Notes: a model not told the origin generated them from the sequence alone. 64,000 nucleotides of DNA from Streptomyces sp. S4.7 (GCF_010384365.1 NZ_CP048397.1:1922001-1986000), one strand, 5' to 3'. Shown: positions 26,305 through 35,699, numbered from the stretch's first letter. Numbers and translations: made by a program.

Positions 26305-26630
26305 GGGGACTCTCCTGGTGGTTCGGGTGCGGGACCTGAGGCCGTCCCGGCGGGGCTCGCGGGTGCGAGCCAGCGGTCGGTGAGGTGTTCCAGCGGCCCG
26401 GTGTTCAGATGGTGGAACTTGTAGCGGCCGTCGCGTCGCGTCTCGACGAGACCGGCGGCCTCCAGAAGGCCCAGATGCTGCGAGACGCCCTGTCTGGACA
26501 GGCTGAGGCCGTGCTTGGTCAGCAGCCGGGCGCAGATCTCGAAGAGTGTCTGTCCGTCGCGTTCGGCCAACTCGTCGAGGATCGTGCGGCGAGTCGGGTC
26601 GGCCAGGGCCCTGAACACATCATCGGACAC
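26301..26630 (-). CDS. ArsR-family winged-helix repressor, probably leaderless
   Basis: A 109-residue regulator beginning SDDVFRALADPTRRTILDEL, the standard ArsR-like opening. The recognition helix region is LSRQGVSQHLGLLEAAGLVE, and RRDGRYKFHHLN forms the wing. No cysteine metal-site pair (CVC) is present, so a non-metal signal is likely. I choose GTG 26630 because the promoter -10 TATAGT ends 6 bp before it, so the mRNA would start at the GTG. An ATG at 26651 would fall upstream of that transcription start. Its 3' end overlaps the VOC gene (ATGA). A palindrome in its promoter suggests autoregulation. Confidence 0.85.
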
Positions 26631-26636
26631 ACCGGC

Positions 26637-26666
26637 ACTATAGGCAATCATTTCCTTGCCTATCAA
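26637..26666 (-). promoter_or_regulatory. arsR promoter with embedded operator
   Basis: Minus strand TTGATA (26661-26666), an 18-bp spacer, and TATAGT (26637-26642) form a near-consensus promoter. A perfect inverted repeat ATAGGCAA (26640-26647) / TTGCCTAT (26656-26663) fills the spacer and touches both hexamers. A dimeric regulator bound there would exclude RNA polymerase. Confidence 0.8.
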
Positions 26667-26709
26667 GTCCGGCCGCCGCCCGGCGCCGGGCGGCGGGCGG
26701 CGGCCGGAC

Positions 26710-27237
26710 TCAGTGGAGCGGAACCGCCGTGTCCGACCAGCCCAGCGGGTACGGCTCCCCGTCGTCACCCGGCATGGGCCGCTCCCCGCCCGCCTCGGTG
26801 AACGCCGTGAGGGCCTCCACGAGCGCCGTACGCTGCTCGGGAGCCAGCCGCTGGACGATCGAGGTGATCTCCCGGCGGCGCGCCGCCGAGACGTCCCGTA
26901 CGAGCGTCCGGCCCTCCTCCGTGAGCCGCAGCACGGTCTCGCGCCGGTCGCCGGGATTGACCCCGCGCTCGGCGAGCCCGGCGGCGATGAGCCGGTCGAC
27001 CATCCGCATCGCGGTGGAGGGGTTCACCCCCAGCCGCTCGGCGAGCGACACGAGTTTGGCGCCGCCCTGGCCCGAGAGGACCTTCAGCAGCCGGAACTGG
27101 GGCAGGGTGACCCGGTCCTGGACGGTGGCCAGTGAACGGACGGAGACGGCCACCAGCAGCCGTGAGGCGATCAGCACGGCCCGGGTGACATCGTCGACGT
27201 CGGGCTCGCTCGGCAGGGGTTCCGGAGGGTCGGCCAT
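26710..27237 (-). CDS. MarR-family transcriptional regulator
   Basis: A 175-residue MarR protein. Helices for dimerisation are at both ends. The winged HTH includes LPQFRLLKVLSGQGGAKLVS, LAERLGVNPSTAMRMVDRLI and the wing NPGDRRETVLRLTEEG. Such proteins repress exporters or stress genes and are released by small phenolic ligands. The target is unknown; no exporter adjoins it. ATG 27237 fits the domain start; GAGG lies very close to it. The open frame further upstream is not coding-like. Confidence 0.88.
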   Translation of the reverse strand: MADPPEPLPSEPDVDDVTRAVLIASRLLVAVSVRSLATVQDRVTLPQFRLLKVLSGQGGAKLVSLAERLGVNPSTAMRMVDRLIAAGLAERGVNPGDRRETVLRLTEEGRTLVRDVSAARRREITSIVQRLAPEQRTALVEALTAFTEAGGERPMPGDDGEPYPLGWSDTAVPLH

Positions 27238-27374
27238 GCCTCTTTGTACCGCGCCGGGGCCCCCGCCGGCCCCTCCTCGTACCCCTGTGGTCACCACCGC
27301 CACAGGCACGTTCCGGACTCGGAACCCGCTGCGCCCTCCTGCTCGGCCACCTGTACGGACTACGATCTGCGCCC

Positions 27375-27818
27375 ATGGGGGGACGGCGGCACATACGCGA
27401 CGCGCGTCCCACGGCCTTGCTGAGCGCCGTGGTGACGCTGCTCGCCGCGCTCTACGTCTGTCTGGGCCCCTCCGACACGCACGACGCGCGGTCCTCGACC
27501 GTGCGGGCGGCAAAGGGCGTGGCGGCACAGCACACGGAGCGGACGGCCGGCGTCGGCATCACCCTCCGTACGGATGCGGAGGCGGCGGGGCCCGCCGCGG
27601 CCCCCGAGTACACCTGCCCCTACGACCGGGGCAACTGCCGCTTCGTCCCGCACCTCAGTCCGGCCGTGCTCACCGCGCCGCACCCCGCCGACCCGCTCGG
27701 CACCGACGACGTGGGTCCCGCGCGCCTCGCGCCGCCCTCCCACACCGGCCGGGTGTCCCGCTCCGGAGCGTTGCCCCGCGCGCCGGATCTCCACGTCCTT
27801 CAAGTACTGCGGACGTAG
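27375..27818 (+). CDS. Small secreted or membrane-anchored hypothetical protein
   Basis: A 147-residue protein with a basic N-terminus and one hydrophobic helix (ALLSAVVTLLAALYVCLG, residues 14-31), then a low-complexity Ala/Pro/His region with YTCPYDRGNCRF near residue 80. I do not recognise a family. It precedes the DUF3105-DUF305 genes by 80 bp in the same direction and may belong with them. TACGAT (27361-27366) lies 8 bp before ATG 27375 without a Shine-Dalgarno sequence, so a leaderless start is possible. Confidence 0.6.
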   Translation: MGGRRHIRDARPTALLSAVVTLLAALYVCLGPSDTHDARSSTVRAAKGVAAQHTERTAGVGITLRTDAEAAGPAAAPEYTCPYDRGNCRFVPHLSPAVLTAPHPADPLGTDDVGPARLAPPSHTGRVSRSGALPRAPDLHVLQVLRT

Positions 27819-27898
27819 CCGGGCCCGCGCCCCCACCGGGTTCCAGTACCTCCCCCACCCCCGTTCCGCAGGTTTTCGAGAAGGACGAAACACACACC

Positions 27899-28546
27899 AT
27901 GGCTTCCAAGTCCCAGAGCACCGAGCGCAAGGCCCGAATAGAGCAGATGCGCAAGGCCGAGCGCGCGCGTGAGCGGCGCAACCGCATCATCACGATCACG
28001 GCGAGCACGGTCGTGGTCGTGGCCCTCGTCGCCTTCGGCGCGTTCGTGCTGAACAAAGAGTCCGAGGACCAGAAGAAGGAAGAGCAGGCCGCCGCCGAGC
28101 CCGTGAAGGGCGAGAAGTCCTGGGACGCGAAGGAGCTGGGCCGCGACCACGTCGCCGAGGCGGTCGAGTACCCGCAGACGCCGCCGGTCGGCGGCAACCA
28201 CAACCAGGTCTGGATGAACTGCGCCGGCGACGTCTACAAGGACGCCGTCCCCAACGTGAACGCGGTGCACTCGCTGGAGCACGGCGCGGTCTGGGTGACG
28301 TACAACGACAAGGCGCCCGAGAGTGACGTGAAGGCGCTCGGCGACCTCGTGGGCAAGACGCAGTACACGCTGATGAGCCCCGTGAAGGAGCAGGCCGGGG
28401 CGATCATGCTGACCGCGTGGGGCAAGCAGGTCACCGTCGACAGTGCGAAGGACCCGCGCGTCGACCAGTTCTTCGCCAAGTACGTGCAGGGCCCGCAGAC
28501 ACCTGAGCCGGGTGCCGCGTGCACCGGCGGAATGGGCGACCAGTGA
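27899..28546 (+). CDS. DUF3105 membrane-anchored protein
   Basis: A 215-residue protein: a highly basic coiled N-terminus (residues 1-30), one membrane helix (ITITASTVVVVALVAFGAFV, about 32-51), then the DUF3105 extracellular domain with PQTPPVGGNHNQVWMNC and VHSLEHGAVWVTY. The conserved His and Cys residues suggest metal binding; function is unestablished. The next gene starts inside its stop codon (GTGA at 28543-28546), so the two products are made together. DUF3105 and DUF305 genes are often neighbours in actinobacteria. Confidence 0.88.
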   Translation: MASKSQSTERKARIEQMRKAERARERRNRIITITASTVVVVALVAFGAFVLNKESEDQKKEEQAAAEPVKGEKSWDAKELGRDHVAEAVEYPQTPPVGGNHNQVWMNCAGDVYKDAVPNVNAVHSLEHGAVWVTYNDKAPESDVKALGDLVGKTQYTLMSPVKEQAGAIMLTAWGKQVTVDSAKDPRVDQFFAKYVQGPQTPEPGAACTGGMGDQ

Positions 28547-29220
28547 CCCGCACGAACTGGGCGGCCGTCACGGCGGTCGTACTCGCCCTGCTGTTCGCGG
28601 GCGCGGCCACGGTCGCCTCCGCGGGGCGCGAGGACCCGCCCCGCGCGAGCGCCACGCCCACGGAGAACTCGGCCGAGGCGGGCTTCGCCCGTGACATGGC
28701 GGTCCACCACCAGCAGGCGGTGGAGATGTCGTTCCTCGTGCGGGACGGCACGGACGACGAGGAGGTGCGCCGCCTCGCGTACGACATCGCCAACACCCAG
28801 GCGAACCAGCGCGGCATGCTGCTGGGCTGGCTGGACATGTGGAAGCTGCCCAAGGTCTCCACCGGCCAGGAGCCGATGGCCTGGATGGCGCGGGACGGCG
28901 GGCACGCGGGCATGGACGGCATGGAGGGCATGGATCACGGCGCCCACGAGGTCCGTGACGGCTCGCTGATGCCGGGCATGGCGACGAAGACGGAGCTGGC
29001 GGCCCTCGGGGCCGCCAAGGGCGAGAAGGCGGAGATCCTCTACCTCCAGCTGATGACCGACCACCACAAGGGCGGCGTCACGATGGCCCGTGGCTGCGCC
29101 GAGTTGTGCGAGGTCGACACCGAACGGGCCCTGGCCGAGGGCATGGTGACGGCGCAGCAGTCCGAACTGGGCCTGATGGCCGACCTCTTGAAGGCACGGG
29201 GCGCGAAGCCGCGCGCCTGA
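28543..29220 (+). CDS. DUF305 secreted protein with Met/His-rich insert
   Basis: A 225-residue exported protein with an N-terminal hydrophobic signal (VTAVVLALLFAGAATVASAG). Two ferritin-like helical pairs show the DUF305 motifs GFARDMAVHHQQAVEMS (about 48-64) and LMTDHHKGGVTMARGC (about 172-187). Between them is a methionine/histidine-rich insert (HAGMDGMEGMDHGAHE) that resembles copper-binding sequences. A role in envelope copper handling is plausible from composition but unproven. GTG 28543 overlaps the DUF3105 stop codon. Confidence 0.88.
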   Translation: MTRTNWAAVTAVVLALLFAGAATVASAGREDPPRASATPTENSAEAGFARDMAVHHQQAVEMSFLVRDGTDDEEVRRLAYDIANTQANQRGMLLGWLDMWKLPKVSTGQEPMAWMARDGGHAGMDGMEGMDHGAHEVRDGSLMPGMATKTELAALGAAKGEKAEILYLQLMTDHHKGGVTMARGCAELCEVDTERALAEGMVTAQQSELGLMADLLKARGAKPRA

Positions 29221-29456
29221 CCACCGGGCGGGCCACACCTGCCCCCGCGAGCGCCGGGCGGGTCGCGTACGCGACCTGTCCGGCGCTTCCGTTTCCGCGC
29301 ACGGTCCATGCGGCCGACGACATCGCTCACGCATCCGCGTTTCATGCACCCCTACCGCCTATTTCACCCGTACGGGTGACAGCGGTCGCGTACACCGGAC
29401 GGCCCCATGACGATGGGGGCGCTCGGGGCGTACGGATTGAAGGAGGCAGGAACGCC

Positions 29457-29876
29457 ATGACCACCGCCAAAGACATCATGCATCCCGGCGCCGACTGGAT
29501 CCCCTCGCACGAGACCCTGGACCGGGCCGCGCAGCTCATGCGTGACCTGGACGTGGGCGCGCTCCCCATCGCCGACACCGGGGAACGGCTGGCCGGCATC
29601 CTGACGGACCGCGACATCGTCGTCGGCTGTGTGGCACAGGGCCACGACCCGGCGAAGGTCACCGCGGCCGAGATGGCCCACGGCACACCGCGGTGGATCG
29701 ACGCGGCCGCGGACGTGGACGACGTGCTCATGGAGATGCAGGACCACCAGATCCGCCGGCTGCCGGTGATCGAGAACAAACGCCTGGTCGGCATGATCAG
29801 CGAGGCGGACCTGGCACAGCACCTGTCCGACGCGCAGATCGCGACGTGGATGGAACGGGTGTACGCCACCGGCTGA
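29457..29876 (+). CDS. Tandem CBS-domain protein
   Basis: A 139-residue protein made only of two CBS domains: the first about residues 7-60 (DVGALPIADTGERLAGILTD then RDIV), the second about 75-130 (MQDHQIRRLPVIENKRLVGM then ISEADL). CBS pairs bind adenine nucleotides and usually regulate a partner; no partner domain is fused here. AGGAGG is 10 bases before ATG 29457. The gene stands alone between DUF305 and nadE. Confidence 0.9.
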   Translation: MTTAKDIMHPGADWIPSHETLDRAAQLMRDLDVGALPIADTGERLAGILTDRDIVVGCVAQGHDPAKVTAAEMAHGTPRWIDAAADVDDVLMEMQDHQIRRLPVIENKRLVGMISEADLAQHLSDAQIATWMERVYATG

Positions 29877-29996
29877 CGGCCCTACGGACGCCCGTGGGCC
29901 CGGTACGGGTGTGCGGGCCGCGCCGCGGGGCGGCCCGCACACGCTTCCCCACGGCCCCGCCACCCATCGCGTCAGAAAGACGATTAGACTGTGCCC

Positions 29997-31757
29997 GTGC
30001 CTCAACTACGTCTCGCTCTGAATCAGATCGACTCGACCGTCGGCGATCTCGCCGCGAACGCCGAGGCGATCGTGCACTGGACCCGGCACTCCGCCGAACA
30101 GGGCGCGCATCTCGTCGCGTTCCCGGAGATGGTGCTGACCGGCTACCCCGTCGAGGACCTGGCCCTGCGGTCGTCCTTCGTCGAGGCGTCCCGCGACGCC
30201 CTGCGCGCGCTCGCCGGGCGGCTCGCCGACGAGGGCCTCGGGGAGCTGCCCGTCGTCGTGGGCTATCTCGACCGGTCCGAGCGGGACCGGCAGCGGATCG
30301 GACGGCCGGCCGGATCGCCACAGAACGCCGCGGCGGTGCTGCACCGGGGCGGCGTGGCGCTGACGTTCGCCAAGCACCACCTGCCCAACTACGGCGTCTT
30401 CGACGAGTTCCGCCACTTCGTGCCGGGCGACACCATGCCCGTCGTCCGGGTGCGCGGCGTCGATGTCGCGCTCGCGATCTGCGAGGACCTCTGGCAGGAC
30501 GGCGGCCGGGTCCCGGCCACCCGTTCCGTGGGCGCCGGGCTGCTGCTGTCGATCAACGCCTCGCCGTACGAGCAGGCCAAGGACGACACCCGGCTGGAGC
30601 TCGTACGCAAGCGCGCTCAGGAGGCCGGCTGTGTCACCGCCTATCTGGCGATGATCGGCGGCCAGGACGAGCTGGTCTTCGACGGCGACTCGATCGTCGT
30701 CGACAGGGACGGCGAAGTGATCGCGCGCGCACCGCAGTTCGCCGAGGGCTGTGTGGTGCTGGACCTCGATCTGCCGGCCGCCGCCACCGAACCGCCGGGC
30801 GGCACCGTGGACGACGGTCTGCGGGTCGACCACGTCGTCCTGTCCGAGGAGCCCGTCCCCGCCTACGAGGCGGAGCTGGGCGGCGGCCACGCCGACCGGC
30901 TGGACGACGACGAGGAGGTCTACTCCGCCCTGGTGGTGGGCCTGCGCGCGTACGCCGCCAAGAACGGCTTCAGGTCCGTCCTGATCGGCCTCTCCGGCGG
31001 CATCGACTCGGCGCTCGTCGCCGCGATCGCCTGCGACGCGCTCGGCGCCGGGAACGTCCACGGCGTCTCGATGCCGTCCAAGTACTCGTCGGACCACTCA
31101 CGGGGCGACGCGGCGGAACTCGCCCGCCGTACGGGGCTGAACTTCCGCACCGTCCCCATCGAGCCGATGTTCGACGCGTACATGGACTCGCTCTCCCTGA
31201 CCGGGCTCGCGGAGGAGAACCTCCAGTCGCGGCTGCGCGGCACGATGCTGATGGCGCTCTCCAACCAGGAGGGCCAGATCGTGCTCGCGCCGGGCAACAA
31301 GTCCGAGCTGGCGGTGGGGTATTCGACGCTGTACGGCGACTCCGTCGGCGCGTACGGCCCGATCAAGGACGTCTACAAGACGACGGTCTTCCGGCTCGCC
31401 CGCTGGCGCAACCGCGCCGCCGAGGAACGCGGTCAGGCCCCGCCCATCCCGGAGAACTCGATCTCCAAGCCGCCGAGCGCCGAACTGCGCCCCGGCCAGG
31501 TCGACACGGACTCGCTGCCGGACTACGACGTGCTGGACCGGATACTGGCGATGTACGTCGACCGCGACCAGGGCAAGGACGCGATCGTCGCGGCGGGCTT
31601 CGATCCGGCGGTGGTGGCGAAGACGCTGCGCATGGTGGACACGGCGGAGTACAAGCGGCGGCAGTACCCGCCGGGCACCAAGATCTCCGCGAAGGGCTTC
31701 GGCAAGGACCGGCGGCTGCCGATCACCAACCGCTGGCGGGAATCGCCGACCGCCTGA
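29997..31757 (+). CDS. nadE: Glutamine-dependent NAD+ synthetase
   Basis: A 586-residue two-domain enzyme that amidates nicotinic acid adenine dinucleotide with glutamine. The N-terminal nitrilase-like amidase has FPEMVLTGYP, FAKHHLPNYGVFDE and AICEDLW (Glu/Lys/Cys triad). The C-terminal synthetase has the PP-loop GLSGGIDSALV and LAPGNKSELAVGYSTLYGD. GTG 29997 (MPQLRLALNQIDS) is chosen over GTG 29991 because TAGACT at 29985-29990 would place the transcription start at 29997, giving a leaderless mRNA; neither has a Shine-Dalgarno sequence. It is convergent with the EEP-family gene. Confidence 0.95.
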   Translation: MPQLRLALNQIDSTVGDLAANAEAIVHWTRHSAEQGAHLVAFPEMVLTGYPVEDLALRSSFVEASRDALRALAGRLADEGLGELPVVVGYLDRSERDRQRIGRPAGSPQNAAAVLHRGGVALTFAKHHLPNYGVFDEFRHFVPGDTMPVVRVRGVDVALAICEDLWQDGGRVPATRSVGAGLLLSINASPYEQAKDDTRLELVRKRAQEAGCVTAYLAMIGGQDELVFDGDSIVVDRDGEVIARAPQFAEGCVVLDLDLPAAATEPPGGTVDDGLRVDHVVLSEEPVPAYEAELGGGHADRLDDDEEVYSALVVGLRAYAAKNGFRSVLIGLSGGIDSALVAAIACDALGAGNVHGVSMPSKYSSDHSRGDAAELARRTGLNFRTVPIEPMFDAYMDSLSLTGLAEENLQSRLRGTMLMALSNQEGQIVLAPGNKSELAVGYSTLYGDSVGAYGPIKDVYKTTVFRLARWRNRAAEERGQAPPIPENSISKPPSAELRPGQVDTDSLPDYDVLDRILAMYVDRDQGKDAIVAAGFDPAVVAKTLRMVDTAEYKRRQYPPGTKISAKGFGKDRRLPITNRWRESPTA

Positions 31758-31813
31758 GCCCCGGCCCGCTGGAACACCGGCCGCCGAACACCCCTCCCGC
31801 CGAACGGGGTCGC

Positions 31814-32845
31814 CTACTGCGAGAGTTCGATACGGGCGGCGATCGGCAGATGGTCGCTGCCCGTGCGGGGCAGCGTCCACGACGACTTCGGCTCGACGCC
31901 CTTGACCATGATCTGGTCGATCCGTGCCATCGGGAAGGCGGCGGGCCAGCTGAAGCCGTAGCCGTCGCCGGCGGCGCCCTGGGTGGAACGCATCTGCGAC
32001 GTCACGGCGTTCAGGGAACGGTCGTTCATCGTGCCGTTGAGGTCGCCGAGCAGGACGATCCGGTCCATGCGCTCGTCGGCGATCGCCTCACCGAGGGCGT
32101 CGGCGCTGTCGTCCCGCTGGTTGGCGGTGAAGCCGGCGTGCAGTTTGACGCGTACGGACGGCAGGTGCGCCACGTAGACGGCGATCGCGCCCTGGGGTGT
32201 CATCACCGTGGACCGCATCGCGCGCGTCCAGCCCATCCGGATGTCGACGGGGCGGCTGCCGCTCAGCGGGTACTTGCTCCAGAGCCCCACCGTGCCCTGC
32301 ACCGAGCGGTACTTGTACGTCGCGCCCAGCGCCTTCTCGTACGTGGGAACCGCCGACGCCTTCAGCTCCTCCAGCGCCACGACGTCCGCGCCGGACTCCA
32401 CGATCTCCCGCGCGGTTCCCTCGGGGTCGGGGTTCTCGGCGTTGACGTTGTGCGTGGCGACCGTCAGATCGCCGCCGGTGCCCGACTTTCCGATGAGCAG
32501 TCCGCCGAAGAGGTTGACCCAGACGACGGTCGGCAGCAGCAGCGCGATCAGCGCGGTGGCGGAGCGCCGTACCAGCGCGGCCACGAGAAGCACGGGTACG
32601 AGAAGTCCCAGCCACGGCAGGAAGGTCTCCATGAGACTGCCCAAGTTGCCGATGCGGTTGGGGACCTGGGCGTGCAGGATCATCAGCAGCGCCGTCAGGA
32701 CGGCGAGCACCGCGACGACGACGCCCCGCCGCCAGATGCCCCGGTCGCCGCGCCAGCGGTCGGCGAGGGTCCGGATCCGGCTCTTGGGAGGGTCGTTGTC
32801 GTCGGCGCCGTCCACCCGGGACTCAGCCGTGTACTCCTGCGTCAT
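31814..32845 (-). CDS. Membrane-anchored endonuclease/exonuclease/phosphatase-family protein
   Basis: A 343-residue protein. Three membrane helices lie between residues 40 and 125 (GVVVAVLAVLTALLMILHA, FLPWLGLLVPVLLVAALV, ATALIALLLPTVVWVNLFGG). The extracellular EEP domain begins at about 135: VATHNVNAEN, DVVALEEL, LLGDLNGTMND and the catalytic TGSDHLPI. Members hydrolyse phosphodiesters in lipids or nucleic acids; this class in actinobacteria is uncharacterised. ATG 32845 directly follows GGCGGCGGA. The gene is convergent with nadE. Confidence 0.87.
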   Translation of the reverse strand: MTQEYTAESRVDGADDNDPPKSRIRTLADRWRGDRGIWRRGVVVAVLAVLTALLMILHAQVPNRIGNLGSLMETFLPWLGLLVPVLLVAALVRRSATALIALLLPTVVWVNLFGGLLIGKSGTGGDLTVATHNVNAENPDPEGTAREIVESGADVVALEELKASAVPTYEKALGATYKYRSVQGTVGLWSKYPLSGSRPVDIRMGWTRAMRSTVMTPQGAIAVYVAHLPSVRVKLHAGFTANQRDDSADALGEAIADERMDRIVLLGDLNGTMNDRSLNAVTSQMRSTQGAAGDGYGFSWPAAFPMARIDQIMVKGVEPKSSWTLPRTGSDHLPIAARIELSQ

Positions 32846-33036
32846 TCCGCCGCCCTCACTGCCTTGCCGTTCACGCCCGCCACCGACCCTAGGCGATGAC
32901 GCGCGCATTCCCCGCCGTCCCCGACGGCCGTACGGGCAGAAGGACGACCGTCGTGGGGCGTCGGGTTCCGGACACGGGCGGTTACCGGGCGGCTGTGACA
33001 CATGACGCACGACGGGCGAGGCCGCGCGGCGGGCGG

Positions 33037-33744
33037 TCAGCTCCCCGTGTCACCGGCCGTCCCACCGGCGCTCTCCCCGGCCCCGGCCCCGGCTCCGGCC
33101 CCGTGCTTGCCCTGGGCCTTGTTCCCGGCTCCGTCCCTGGGGCGGAGCCCTTCGAGCAGCGCCCGGAGGATGCGTTCGGCGAGGTCGTCGTCCAGCGGGG
33201 CGTCCTTGCGGTGAATGGTGCGCACCAGCATGGGGCCGACGATGAGTTCGTCGATCAGCTCCACGTCGATGTCGTCCCGGAGTTCACCCGCGGCGACGGC
33301 GCGGCGCACCGCCGCCGTCATGGCGGCGCGCCGCGGCGCGATCACGGTGTGGTGATACGCGTCCCACAGCTTCGGATGGCTCTTCATCTGTGCGAAGACG
33401 TTGTACAGCAGGGCGGAGCTGCGCTGCGCGAGACCGCGTCTGCGCAGGGATTCCAGACCGACGAGGATGTCCGCGAGGCCGGAGGTCCCCGACAGGGCGG
33501 GCTCGGGCGGCTCGATGGCGCGCAGGACGTCGACGAAGAGCTCTTCCTTGTCGCTCCAGCGCCGGTAGATGGTGGCCTTGCCGACGCCCGCCGTCCGCGC
33601 GATGCGCTCGATGGAGAGCCCCGCCAGCGGCTCCCCCTCTTCGAGAAGCTTCACCACGGCCTGCAGGATGGCGCGTTCGGCCGCCTCACTGCGCGGCCGG
33701 CCTCGCCGGGGCTCCTGCCCCTGGTCCCGCTCCTGCCCTCGCAA
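33037..33744 (-). CDS. TetR-family transcriptional regulator
   Basis: A 235-residue TetR protein. The HTH spans about residues 20-60 (LSIERIARTAGVGKATIYRR then WSDKEELF), and the C-terminal ligand domain ends in a low-complexity tail (Ala/Gly-rich). TTG 33744 is chosen because GAAAGGTGG precedes it and GRPRSEAAERAILQAVVKLL follows soon; the upstream open frame is not coding-like. It lies downstream of, and on the same strand as, the DHA2 exporter, and probably represses it via the operator at 35673-35695. Confidence 0.85.
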   Translation of the reverse strand: MRGQERDQGQEPRRGRPRSEAAERAILQAVVKLLEEGEPLAGLSIERIARTAGVGKATIYRRWSDKEELFVDVLRAIEPPEPALSGTSGLADILVGLESLRRRGLAQRSSALLYNVFAQMKSHPKLWDAYHHTVIAPRRAAMTAAVRRAVAAGELRDDIDVELIDELIVGPMLVRTIHRKDAPLDDDLAERILRALLEGLRPRDGAGNKAQGKHGAGAGAGAGESAGGTAGDTGS

Positions 33745-33951
33745 CGGCCCACCTTTCGCCCTGCCCCGCCACCCGCACGCCGCGCACGGTCCGCCCGATT
33801 CTCGCCGACGCCGGCGTGCCCGGTCGAACGCCCGACACCGGCCGATGCCCCGGCCGGAAAGGTCGACCCTCTCGCGCGGCACTTGAGCGGCGCTTGATTC
33901 CGACCACCGGACGGTGCCCCGACCGGGGCCCTGGGGCGTATCCGCAGAGTC

Positions 33952-33970
33952 CCGCCCGGCCCGCGGGCGG
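33952..33970. terminator. Possible hairpin terminator after the exporter gene
   Basis: CCGCCCG, 5-base loop, CGGGCGG, 25 bp downstream of the exporter stop codon and before the tetR gene. There is no T-run, so it is weak as an intrinsic terminator and may only attenuate. Confidence 0.4.
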
Positions 33971-33994
33971 ACGGCGCCGCTTTCCGGACAGAAC

Positions 33995-35650
33995 CTAGTC
34001 GTGGACGGCCGGCGCCGCCTCGACCGGGCGCTCCGACCGCTCCTGCGGTGTGGACCGCTCCGGGGCCGTACGGCCCGGCATGAAGAGCGCGACCACGACG
34101 GTGCCGATCAGCGCGACAGCGGCCGAGCCGAGGGCCGTGACGTGCATGGCGCTCAGGAAGGCGTCGTTCGCGGAGGAGACCAACGGGGCGCCGGCGGGGC
34201 CGAGTTTCTCGGCGACGGCCAGGGTCGCCTCGATCGACTCCCCCGCCGTGTCACGCGCCGCGGCCGGGACGGCGCCGAGGTGCCCCTCGATCTCGCCGCG
34301 GTAGGTGGTGGAGAGCAGCGAGCCGAGTACGGCGATGCCGAGCGCGCCGCCGACCTGCCGGAAGGTGTTGTTGACGGCCGATCCCGAGCCGGCCTTCTCG
34401 CGCGGCAGGGCCTGCATGACGGCGACCGTCACCGGCGGCATGATGTGGGCCATTCCGGTGCCCTGGACGAAGAAGACCAGGCACAGCACCCAGACGGGCG
34501 TGGTGGCGTCGAAGAGGGAGAACGCCGCGAGACCGGCCGCGACGAGCAGCATGCCGCCGGTGCAGACCGCGCGGGCGCCGAACCGGTCCACGACGAGCCG
34601 GGCGCGCGGCGCGAAGACCATCTGCGCCACGGCGAGCGGCACGATCAGCAGGCCCGAGTCGAGCGCGCTGTATCCGCGCACGCTCTGGAGGTAGAAGGCC
34701 GAGAAGAAGGTCACACCCATCAGCGCGAAGAAGACCAGCGCGATCGCGGCGACGGCGGCGGAGAAGGCCGGCTTCTTGAAGTAGGACATATCCATCGACG
34801 GGTGGTCGCTGCGCTTCTCGTGCACGACGAACGCGGCCAGGACGGCCAGACCGCCGGTGATCGAGGCCAGCACCGTGGCGTCGGTGAAGTCGGCGAGTTC
34901 GCCCGCGCGGATGATCCCGTACACGAGCAGGACGAGGCCGACGATCGACAGCAGTACGCCGACCGGGTCGACACGGCCGGGGTCGGGGTCCTTGGAGTCC
35001 GGCACCAGCAGCGCCATCGCGATCAGCGCGATGATCACCACCGGGACGTTGACCAGGAAGATCGAGCCCCACCAGAAGTGTTCGAGCAGTACGCCGCCGG
35101 TGATCGGCCCTATGGCGATGGCCAGTCCGACGCTGCCCGCCCAGATGCCGATGGCCTTGGGCTGCTCCTCGCGCTCGAAGACGTTCATCAGGACGGCGAG
35201 GGTGGCCGGCATCACGAACGCGGCACCGAAGCCCATCACGGCGCGGTACGTGATGAGTTCACCGGGCGATCCGGACATCGCGGCGAGCGCGGAGCCGATG
35301 CCGAAGACGACGATGCCGAAGAGCAGCACCCTCTTGCGGCCGAAGCGGTCGCCGAGCAGACCGGAGGTGAAGAGCAGACCCGCGAAGACGAGGGTGTAGG
35401 AGTTTATGGCCCACTCCAGCTCGCTCTGGGTGGCGCCGATCCCGACCGGCTCGGGGCTCGCGATCGTCTTGACCGCGACGTTCAGGATCGAGTTGTCGAG
35501 CACCACGATGAGCAGGCTGAACATGAGGACGCCGAGGATGGCCCAGCGTCGCCGGTGGACGGCTTCGGGGACCCGGCGCTCCGTGACGCGGACGCCGGGC
35601 GGCGCGGAGGACGGTGGCGGTGGTGCGGACGAGGGTGAGGGTGTGGGCAT
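33995..35650 (-). CDS. MFS drug exporter, DHA2 (EmrB/QacA-like, 14 helices)
   Basis: A 551-residue proton-driven exporter. A Pro/Ser-rich N-terminus of about 30 residues is followed by about 14 membrane helices. Motif A is [16 protein letters not shown]. The DHA2-typical first-helix sequence is [18 protein letters not shown], and motif C lies in [20 protein letters not shown]. It expels unidentified lipophilic or cationic compounds. The promoter has a TetR-type palindrome (35673-35695). The next gene on the same strand encodes a TetR regulator, a common autoregulated pair. Confidence 0.93.
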   Translation of the reverse strand: MPTPSPSSAPPPPSSAPPGVRVTERRVPEAVHRRRWAILGVLMFSLLIVVLDNSILNVAVKTIASPEPVGIGATQSELEWAINSYTLVFAGLLFTSGLLGDRFGRKRVLLFGIVVFGIGSALAAMSGSPGELITYRAVMGFGAAFVMPATLAVLMNVFEREEQPKAIGIWAGSVGLAIAIGPITGGVLLEHFWWGSIFLVNVPVVIIALIAMALLVPDSKDPDPGRVDPVGVLLSIVGLVLLVYGIIRAGELADFTDATVLASITGGLAVLAAFVVHEKRSDHPSMDMSYFKKPAFSAAVAAIALVFFALMGVTFFSAFYLQSVRGYSALDSGLLIVPLAVAQMVFAPRARLVVDRFGARAVCTGGMLLVAAGLAAFSLFDATTPVWVLCLVFFVQGTGMAHIMPPVTVAVMQALPREKAGSGSAVNNTFRQVGGALGIAVLGSLLSTTYRGEIEGHLGAVPAAARDTAGESIEATLAVAEKLGPAGAPLVSSANDAFLSAMHVTALGSAAVALIGTVVVALFMPGRTAPERSTPQERSERPVEAAPAVHD

Positions 35651-35671
35651 GACGACGAGCGTAAGCCCATT

Positions 35672-35699
35672 TCAATACGATACCGTCTCGTATTGTAAA
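35672..35699 (-). promoter_or_regulatory. Exporter promoter with TetR-type operator
   Basis: Minus strand TTTACA (35694-35699), 16-bp spacer, TATTGA (35672-35677). The perfect inverted repeat CAATACGA (35673-35680) / TCGTATTG (35688-35695) covers the spacer and -10. The core ATACGA-n7-TCGTAT is typical of TetR-family exporter regulators. Confidence 0.78.

Noticed and set aside
33914..35638. Open frame of 574 codons on the plus strand, rich in Asp/Arg/Gly
   Set aside because: Antisense to the DHA2 exporter; composition is that of a reversed membrane protein gene.
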